Source of the DNA: Chamaecyparis obtusa
Taxonomy: Eukaryota > Streptophyta > Pinopsida > Cupressales > Cupressaceae
Length of the DNA stretch: 64,000 nt
Direction: 5' to 3'
Assembly: GCA_027943335.1 (NCBI GenBank)
Contig: BSBK01007026.1
Location: 302,501 to 366,500, forward strand
The translations under genes and the position numbers were made by a program. This document shows positions 60,613 through 64,000 of this stretch, in pieces. How positions within the stretch are numbered: position 1 is the first letter of the stretch; every line of letters begins with the position of its first letter. The notes beneath the pieces are model-generated. The model worked only from the letters and a program-made list of their open reading frames with translations, was not told where the DNA came from and searched no databases.

Positions 60613-61273
60613 GATGTCCTAGAAATATTTGTAGTTGAACTTCTTATTTTGAGATGTCATATGACATATTTTGAGATGGAGTATGCCACATTGTATCTAG
60701 ATATGTTGACATATAAATATGTACATAATTATTGTTCATTTTGATATATATATGAAACTTGATATTCGATTCAATTTGTTAACTGTGTGTTCATTTATTC
60801 ATTGTTAGTATGTAAATATGCTTGTGTGTATGTACTCGTGTACAATTTATGCCTTAAATATATTCATGTCTATTCAAGTACAATATTCATAACCTAAATT
60901 CATGTGTATAGGCTACGTGCATGACTTAAGTGAATTCATGTTGTATGCTTTATAATTATGTGCTACATGTATGCTTCATGACTTAAGAAAATTTATGTGT
61001 ATGTTTTATGTGCTACGTGTGTTCACACATTTAATTCATCATTTGAGGTATATAAGGATATCTATTAAAGTGGTTTCAAGGTTTGTAGACTTATCTTTTT
61101 CTCCCAATGGCTAAAAGACTTCAAACTGGCCTAATTACATAATCAAACACCCTTTTGGCAATAATCAAACACCCTTTTGGCCATATCAAAACATATTGGT
61201 CTTTTGGACAAAATATTTGTACTTTGTCTGTACCCCTACAAATACACTAGGAATGCCTAAGAAACACAGTCTT
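60613..61273. other. Spacer before the 358-bp satellite
   Basis: Likely 3' flank of the seven-exon gene; no further coding sequence. AATAATCAAACACCCTTTTGGC occurs as two overlapping tandem copies near 61140-61185. TATGTGCTACRTGT-like words recur near 60955-61020. Confidence 0.4.
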
Positions 61274-63473
61274 GTAGCATCTCATGGACCATTGATACCT
61301 CTCATTGGGTCTGAGTTATGAGGCTTGATAATTTGTTGACCAATCATGCTTAGTGCAACTTTCAACTGACCCTCACTGCAAGTTTTGGCATCGAGCAAGA
61401 CTGGCGTGCCAAATTCAAACAAATTTGAATGTCCCAAAATGGAGAGAGGTCATTTTAGGCCTCAAAAATTTCATCCTGTAGCATCTCATGGATCTCTGAT
61501 ACCTCTCACGGGGTCTAAGTTATGAGCCTCGAAAGTTCACTGCTTAATCGTGCTTAGTGCACCTTGGGGACACTTTGGTCTGGCGTGGTTCAGAACATTC
61601 TGTTGACTCAGTGGTCAAAATGGGGTTGTGCCTAGTGTTTACCCACCCAATCAGAGCTAATGGAATAGTCCATTCAATGCCAGGATGAGTAGTTTAGAAG
61701 TAATCCATTGGTGCAACTTTCAACTGACCCTCACTGCAATTTTTGGCATCAAGCGAGATTGACATGCCAATTTCAAAAAAATTTGAATATGCCAGAATGG
61801 AGAGAGGTTAGTGTAGGCCTTAGAAACATTGTCCTATAGCATCTCACAGATCTCCAATACCTCTCACGGGGTCCAAGTTATGAGCCTCGAAAGTTCACTG
61901 CCCAATCATGCTTAGTGCACCTTGGGGACACTTTGGTCTAGCGTGGTTCGGAACATTCTACTGACTCAGTGGTCGAAATGGGGTTGTGCCTAGAATTTAC
62001 CCACCCAACTAGAGCTAATGGCATAGTCCATTTGGTGTCAGGATGAATGGTTTGGAAGTAATCCATTGGCGCAACTTTCAACTAACCCTCACTGCAAGTT
62101 TTGGCATCAAGCGAGACTTGTGTGCCAAATTCAAATAAACTTGAATCTCCTAGAATGGAGAGAGGTTATTGTAGGCCTCAAAAATTTCATCTTGTATCAT
62201 CTCATGAATCTCTAATACCTCTCATGGGGTCTGAGTTACGAGCCTCGAAAGTTCACTGCCCAATCGTGCTTAGTGCACCTTGGGGACACTTTGGTCCGGC
62301 ATGGTCTGGAATGTTCTGCTGACTCAGTGGTCAAAATGGGGTTGTGCCTAGCATTTACCCACCCAACTGGAGCTAATGGAGTAGTCCATTCAGTGCTAGG
62401 ATGAATGGTTTGGAAGTAATCCATTGACACAACTTTCAACTGACCCTCACTACAAGTTTTGGCATCGAGCGAGACTGGCGTGCCAAATTCAAACAAATTT
62501 GAATCTCCCAAAATGGAGAGAGGTTATTGAAGGCCTCAAAAATTCCATCTTGTAGCATCTCATAAATATTTGATACCTCTCACGGGGTCTGAGTTACGAG
62601 CCTCGAAATTTCACTGCCCAATCGTGCTTAGTGCACCTTGGGGACACTTTGGTTCAGCGTGGTCCAGAATGTTCTGTTGACTCAGTGGTCAAAATGGGAT
62701 TGTGACTAGCATTTACCCACCCAATCAAAGATAATGGTGTAGTCCTTTCAGTGCCAGGATGAACGGTTTGGATGTAATCCATTGGCACAACTTTCAATTG
62801 ACCCTCACTGCAAGTTTTGGCATCAAGTGAGACTAGCGTGCCAAATTCAAACAAATTTGAATCTCCCAGAATGGAGAGAGGTTATTGTAGGCCTCAAAAA
62901 TTCCATCATGTAGCATCTCACAAATCTTTGATCCCTATCATGGGGTCTGAGTTATGAGCCTTGAAAGTTCACTGCCCAATTGTGCTTAGTGCATCTTGGG
63001 GACACTTTGGTCCAGCATGGTCTGGAATGTTCTGCTGACTTAGTGGTTGAAACAGGGTTGTTCCTAGCATTACCCACCCAACCGGAGCTAATGGTCTAGT
63101 CCATTCGGTTTTTGGATGAACGGTTTGGAAGTAATCCACTGGCACAACTTTCAACTGACCCTCACTACAAGTTTTGGCATCAAGTGAGAATGGCATGCCA
63201 AATTCAAACAAATTTGAATCTCCCAGAATGGAGAGAGGTTATTGTAGGCCTCAAAAATTTCATCTTGTAGCATCTCATGGATCTCTGATACCTCTCATGA
63301 GGTCTGAGTTACGAGCCTAGAAAGTTCGCTACCCAATCGTGCTTAGTGCACCTTGGGGACACTTTGGTCCGACGTGGTCTGGAACATTCTGCTGACTCAA
63401 TGGTTGAAATAGGGTTGTTCCTAGCATTTACCCACCCAAACGGATATAATGGCATAGTCCATTCAGTGCCAAA
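61274..63473. repeat. 358-bp tandem satellite, about six copies
   Basis: GACACTTTGGTC recurs at 61569, 61927, 62285, 62643, 63001 and 63358, a spacing of 358 (last 357). Units can be set to start at TAGCATCTCA: about 61274 (short, about 204 bp), 61478, 61836, 62194, 62552, 62910 and 63268 (partial). Sequence identity between copies is high, with scattered substitutions. A minus-strand frame reading LDAKTCSEGQLKV recurs in most copies, but 358 is not a multiple of three, so it is not one long coding frame. Confidence 0.93.
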
Positions 63474-64000
63474 ATGCAATCCTTGAACACTATCCCTTCA
63501 CATAGGGAATCATCATTTTACTTTGGACACATTTGACCAATTTTGACTCAATGACTAACTATTACATCATTTGACAATACAAATGTAATGGAATTAAGAC
63601 AATAGAAATGTAAGGATACAAAATTAAGATGATATAAATTATATAAGGATACAACATTCATAGTAAGGAAACACATTTTTTGCACTTTACATGGCATTAA
63701 GATGATACAAATGTGGGCTTTTAATATTTCCAAATCAACCCCATGGGTTCTTTTATATTTCCAATTTTGCATAGAATTTTTTATATCCAAAATTTGGCAT
63801 CTAAATATGCACATTACATTCGATTATTGTTTTTGTAAAAGGATAAAATAGTGCATGGAGTCCTAGGGCAATGGCTTGCACACAAAAGAGACCCCAAAGC
63901 CAATATTTTATACTTACATGAAATTGTATTAATATGGAAAGTAAATGTAGATGACTAATATTGAAATTAAGAAATAAAGGTACTTACCTCCGAAAAAGAA
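63474..64000. other. Right-end segment without recognised features
   Basis: AT-rich; nothing recognised. Several GATACAAAT or GGATACAA words near 63570-63710 form a loose short repeat. Confidence 0.4.

Noticed and set aside
62236..63211. Similar minus-strand frames with LDAKTCSEGQ in the 358-bp units
   Set aside because: Repeat-driven; drift among copies includes stops and frameshifts, and no known domain is visible.

Overview
The window looks like the repeat-dense nuclear DNA of a seed plant. I lean towards a conifer or other gymnosperm: it is AT-rich, crowded with old Ty3/gypsy elements of the Tat lineage and long satellite blocks, and has no recognisable single-copy host gene. That placement is inference; the sequence does not name the species. 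No tRNA, rRNA or CRISPR array was seen.

Layout. (1) About 1-9372 is a decayed Tat-like Ty3/gypsy element on the minus strand (element A), cut by the left edge. Its minus-strand order is gag, protease, an extra RNase H, reverse transcriptase, gypsy RNase H. Its gag is split by a 3.77-kb LTR-like insertion (4006-7772) with TG...CA ends and a near-perfect 5-bp target duplication. (2) 9771-10965 and 35367-42187 are two parts of one satellite and foldback domain: 243-bp monomers, 848-bp monomers, and several inverted repeats. (3) The domain is split by a complete 24.4-kb Tat element (element B, 10966-35361, minus strand) with two 997-bp LTRs, a primer-binding site, a polypurine tract and an exact 5-bp target duplication (ATAAC). 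B has gag-PR-RT-RNH-aRNH-INT and, between pol and the 3' LTR, an antisense intron-containing plant-mobile-domain gene with its own TATA box. (4) Inside B's 5' leader lies a complete 6.36-kb chromovirus (element C, 25230-31585, plus strand) with two 854-bp LTRs, a tRNA-Met-type PBS and a C-terminal chromodomain.

(5) 42549-49479 is the 3' part of a CACTA (En/Spm) DNA transposon: a broken TNP2-type transposase gene with an acidic tail, a small GRF-zinc-finger gene with an open two-exon frame, a 388-bp near-perfect palindrome, AT microsatellites, subterminal palindromic repeats and a CACTA-type right terminus. (6) 49480-58535 is mostly featureless AT-rich DNA with a 656-bp PIF/Harbinger-like MITE flanked by TTA. 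(7) 58536-60612 is an unrecognised seven-exon gene whose exon phases mostly fit but which carries three in-frame TAG codons. (8) 61274-63473 is a 358-bp satellite.

Decay: nearly all inactivating nonsense changes I could place are ones a C-to-T change on one strand would produce (CGA to TGA, CAG to TAG, TGG to TAG or TGA), as expected for heavily methylated, silenced DNA. The relative order of events is clear: foldback domain, then B into it, then C into B; and separately A, then the 3.77-kb insertion into A. The most unusual items are the antisense PMD gene in B, the clusters of a self-complementary TATCGCGCGATA-like word in B's non-coding parts, the foldback satellite, the 388-bp palindrome beside the GRF gene, and the unknown seven-exon gene.
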